33,122 nt of DNA from the NCBI GenBank assembly GCA_002787255.1, contig PCWD01000012.1:8425-41546 (forward strand). Direction: 5' to 3'. The notes beneath the pieces were generated by a model, which was not told where the DNA came from, searched no databases, and saw nothing but the letters and a program-made list of their open reading frames with translations. Each line of letters opens with the position of its first letter. Position 1 is the first letter of the stretch. Source of the stretch: Parcubacteria group bacterium CG11_big_fil_rev_8_21_14_0_20_39_14. GTDB lineage: Bacteria; Patescibacteriota; Minisyncoccia; Minisyncoccales; GCA-002787255. This document shows positions 30,749 through 33,122 of this stretch, one piece after another. Made by a program: the position numbers and the translations under genes.

Positions 30749-31828
30749 TTATAAAAGTTTTTCCAAGGAAACAAATTTTTTATTAAAAGCCTGGGCTAAC
30801 CTGGGATGGGTGATTCTTCCCTTGTAAACATTAACACCCTTTGCCAGAGCCGGATTTTCTTTAACAGCCCTTTCAAATCCTTTGTTAGCCAGTTCTAAAA
30901 TATAGGGGAAGGTCGCTTTAGTCAGGGCAAAAGTTGAAATTTTGGGAACGATTCCCGGCATATTGGCAACGCAATAGTGAATAACTCCGTATTTTTCAAA
31001 AGTCGGGTTTTCGTGGGTTGTGGGATAGGAAGTTTCAACGCATCCGCCCTGGTCAATTGAAACATCAACAATTACCGATTCTGCTTTCATCTTTTTTACC
31101 ATCTCGGTGGTTATTAATTTTGGCGTCTTGGCTCCGGTAACCAGGATTGTTCCAATAAGTAAGTCAATTTCAGTTACCAGCTTTATGAGTAGCTTTTTTT
31201 CAGGCAGGAAAATTTTCAATTTATTTTTAAACTTCTTAAATTTTTCTCTCAAAGATTTGATTCTTCTCGGATTTTTTTCAATTATTATTAATTCAAACCC
31301 TCCGTTAAGAAGAACTTTTGCGGCGTTTTCTCCGGCAATTCCTCCCCCGAGAACCAGCGCTTTTTTTGTTCCCGTTTTTTTTCTTAGCAATTCTAAGCCG
31401 ACTTTTCCTGCCAGTCTTCCGGCAACCTCACTCATGGGTTTGAGAAGGGGCAAGGAGCCATCCAGCAGTTCAACCGTGGCGTAATCAATGGAAGCCACCC
31501 TTTTTTGCATTAATTTTTTGGTTAGTTTTGGAAAAGCAGCTAAGTGAAGATAGGTAAAAAGAATAAGCCCCGGCCTGAAATATTTAAATTCCGATTCTTG
31601 GGGCTCTTTGACCTTAATAATCATATCGGCTCCCCAGATTTTTTTGAGGTCTTTTGTGATTTTTGCGCCGGCTTTTTCAAAATCTTCATTTGAAATTCCC
31701 GATATTTTTCCGCCGTCGTATTCAACCAAAACCCGATGGCTGGCTTCAACAAGTTTGGCCACGCCCTCGGGCGTAATGGCTATTCTTCCCTCTTTTTGTT
31801 TTATTTCTTTTGGAATGCCGATTATCAT
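30749..31828 (-). CDS. ald: Alanine dehydrogenase
   Basis: 359 residues, near the usual length of about 370. MIIGIPKEIK and EGRIAITPEGV at the N-terminus carry Arg15; IIKVKEPQ gives Lys74 and YLHLAA gives His95, the substrate-binding and catalytic residues of alanine dehydrogenases. The NAD site VLGGGIAGENAA lies near 157-168, and VDVSIDQGGCVETSYPTTH near 265-283. It interconverts alanine and pyruvate plus ammonia with NAD. The gene stands alone between its terminator and a leader element (D2) that also precedes metK. Saccharopine-dehydrogenase-like relatives are excluded by the intact GGC-ETS segment. Confidence 0.95.
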   Translation of the reverse strand: MIIGIPKEIKQKEGRIAITPEGVAKLVEASHRVLVEYDGGKISGISNEDFEKAGAKITKDLKKIWGADMIIKVKEPQESEFKYFRPGLILFTYLHLAAFPKLTKKLMQKRVASIDYATVELLDGSLPLLKPMSEVAGRLAGKVGLELLRKKTGTKKALVLGGGIAGENAAKVLLNGGFELIIIEKNPRRIKSLREKFKKFKNKLKIFLPEKKLLIKLVTEIDLLIGTILVTGAKTPKLITTEMVKKMKAESVIVDVSIDQGGCVETSYPTTHENPTFEKYGVIHYCVANMPGIVPKISTFALTKATFPYILELANKGFERAVKENPALAKGVNVYKGRITHPRLAQAFNKKFVSLEKLL

Positions 31829-31861
31829 AAGATTAAAATTATTGACTGTTCTATTAGGAGA

Positions 31862-31985
31862 CCGTTGAATAATTTAGCGTTGTTCAGCGTAGCTATCAGC
31901 GTTTCTTCAGCGTTATTTAGGTTTTTACGCTGAACTTACGCTGAACAAAACGCTGAAATTACGCAGAAAAATAATTGTTCAACAG
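31862..31985 (-). repeat. Structured leader element D2 (ald)
   Basis: Ends CCGTTGAA (31862-31869) and TTCAACAG (31978-31985) match D1 with one change. TTAGCGT/TCAGCGT words at one side and ACGCTGAA words at the other form a long hairpin. On the minus strand the element starts 15 nt after a -10 box and ends 34 nt before the ald ATG. Confidence 0.75.
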
Positions 31986-32000
31986 TCTGATTGTATATAT

Positions 32001-32029
32001 TTTATAGCATAAAAATAATAAAAAAACAA
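32001..32029 (-). promoter_or_regulatory. Putative promoter of ald
   Basis: On the minus strand TTGTTT (32029-32024), 17-nt spacer, TATAAA (32006-32001). The distance from the -10 box to the D element is close to that at metK. Confidence 0.5.
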
Positions 32030-32033
32030 CCCT

Positions 32034-32100
32034 GTCAAGTACCCATTGAATGGGCGATAAAATACAAGCAACTGTCACAAATGTACTCATCTCGTACAAA
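32034..32100. mobile_element. IS end sequence
   Basis: TGTCAAGTACCCATT, the same 15 nt as the end of the IS3-type remnant at 12274, runs into the 59 nt shared with G2 (one mismatch). It lies 11 nt beyond the stop of the transposase gene. Exact element borders cannot be fixed from one window. Confidence 0.65.
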
Positions 32101-32111
32101 GACAGTGTTTT

Positions 32112-33122
32112 CTAATCAACATAGGAGCCCGAAATGAAGGTGGTGTAAAGCATCGGAAATTGAAGCTTATGATGGTGAAAATTCTCAAATAATTCGTCTT
32201 TAGCTTCTTGCGTCAAAGCGGCAAACTCATTGTCGCTTTGTTTTTTAGCGATGACATCAAGTTTTTCAAAGGTAAGGCCTTCTTTCAAAAATTCTTGGGC
32301 TCCAGGAAGCCTTCTAAGGGCTTCGTAAGGGGTGAGGTATACATTATAGACCTTTTTCTCTTTACCTTTTCTGTCAGTTTTTATCGTGGCAAAGCCACAA
32401 GGCCGATGATAGTTCAAGTAGATGTTTAAATATTCTTTGTCAAATTTATTGATAGCTGAAGCATATTTTTTGGGAATGTATTGGTAGCCAATATGTTTTC
32501 TGATAATGCTGCCGTTCTTGCCTTCTACCAAAGCATTATCATTGGTGTGTCTGGCCCTGGACTTGGTTTGCTGGATTAAGAGCTTGTTTAAGAGTTTGGC
32601 TACTACCTTATTAATGAATTCTGAGCCATTATCTGAATGGAAGCCCAAGATGGTAAAAGGAAATTGAGAAATTAAATCTTCCAGTAAGGGAGCCAAGAAA
32701 TACTCTGAGATTTTTTCCACGCAGCCGACTATTTCCCACTGAGTTATCTCATCAACAATATTGATATGATAGACACCTTTTTCCTTGTCTAAATCGCCCT
32801 GATGAACGGAATCTACCCTTAAATAGCCTGGTTTTCCTTGAGGTTCGGGTTTCTTTCTCTCCCCGATTAGAACCTTAACCGGACCGGTCTTTTTAATGGT
32901 TAAAGAATGAGACTGATACTGTCTGGTGGCTCGGAGATTGTAGATGTGGCTGGAGGAAATCTTACTAATGTTCTGATATTCTCTTTTGCCAAACTCTTGG
33001 TATTCTCTTTCCAGGATTCTTTTAGTGGCTGGCCCTGCCAGATGATAATGGAGATTGTCTGTTTCAATCAGCCGGGCAATGTCTGATGGAGTATATTTTA
33101 TGGGAAAATGATGTCTTTTGGT
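32112..33122 (-). CDS. Integrase-type (rve, DDE) transposase, 5' end outside window
   Basis: At least 336 residues; the frame is open to the window edge, well beyond the internal ATG at 32720. Three catalytic acids are visible: GYLRVDSVHQGD (first Asp), GFHSDNGSEF (second Asp) and NDNALVEGKNG (Glu). Upstream lies a helical DNA-binding-type region (IARLIETDNLHYH, GPATKRILEREY). After the core come NYHRPCGFA and LTPYEALRR. The pattern fits rve-domain transposases related to the IS3/IS481 group. The coding sequence looks intact, so the element may still be active. Ends in TAG next to the IS end at 32034-32100. Confidence 0.88.
   Translation of the reverse strand, partial: TKRHHFPIKYTPSDIARLIETDNLHYHLAGPATKRILEREYQEFGKREYQNISKISSSHIYNLRATRQYQSHSLTIKKTGPVKVLIGERKKPEPQGKPGYLRVDSVHQGDLDKEKGVYHINIVDEITQWEIVGCVEKISEYFLAPLLEDLISQFPFTILGFHSDNGSEFINKVVAKLLNKLLIQQTKSRARHTNDNALVEGKNGSIIRKHIGYQYIPKKYASAINKFDKEYLNIYLNYHRPCGFATIKTDRKGKEKKVYNVYLTPYEALRRLPGAQEFLKEGLTFEKLDVIAKKQSDNEFAALTQEAKDELFENFHHHKLQFPMLYTTFISGSYVD

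Overview
The window is an AT-rich bacterial chromosome segment. It most resembles the Candidate Phyla Radiation (Patescibacteria, Parcubacteria-like), judged from gene content and not from a marker tree. Pointers are TrbC/VirB2-like mini-pilins, a TraD/VirD4-type coupling ATPase with a C-terminal zinc ribbon beside a conserved membrane partner, a UPF0182 giant membrane protein, a sigma-region-4 plus HARE-HTH regulator, many short one- or two-TM proteins, and little metabolism. The standard genetic code fits all genes. None of the roughly 27 genes ends in TGA.

Layout. 1-240: GC-rich structured segment and a terminator. 327-7223 (minus strand): two mini-pilins, a membrane-anchored solute-binding protein, a methyltransferase, gyrA, a coiled-coil membrane protein and an MBL-fold hydrolase. 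7550-9786 (plus): rpsA with four S1 domains and a nucleotidyltransferase-like protein. 9787-13104: an IS graveyard around an atypical ftsH (minus) whose N-terminal membrane anchor is cut off by an in-frame amber codon; a frameshifted IS3-type transposase lies just upstream. 13217-15872 (plus): proline dehydrogenase, a zinc-ribbon membrane protein and a small cysteine-rich protein. 16151-24230 (plus): metK, two small proteins, the sigma4/HARE regulator, the secretion-type pair (19569-22595) and a GT35-like phosphorylase homologue that has lost its PLP lysine. 24370-28779 (minus): coiled-coil protein, UPF0182, SpoIIM-like protein and a 56-residue membrane protein. 28780-29506: hairpins, tiny ORFs, a MITE-like IS derivative and a perfect sigma-70 promoter driving an unknown Cys-motif protein. 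30749-33122 (minus): alanine dehydrogenase and a partial integrase-type transposase.

The most unusual feature is a set of start-proximal palindromic elements. At least thirteen genes are preceded, within 0-40 nt of the start codon, by an imperfect palindrome built from reiterated short words. There are several unrelated families, called A-F and H here. Family B (gyrA, the MBL hydrolase and a small membrane protein) has identical 9-bp ends, and its gene-proximal end contains the start codon. Family D (metK and ald) begins about 10 nt after a predicted -10 box in both genes, so it would be a long structured 5' leader. Nothing known to me explains these elements. They are the best candidate here for an undescribed mobile or regulatory system.

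No tRNA, rRNA or CRISPR array was seen.
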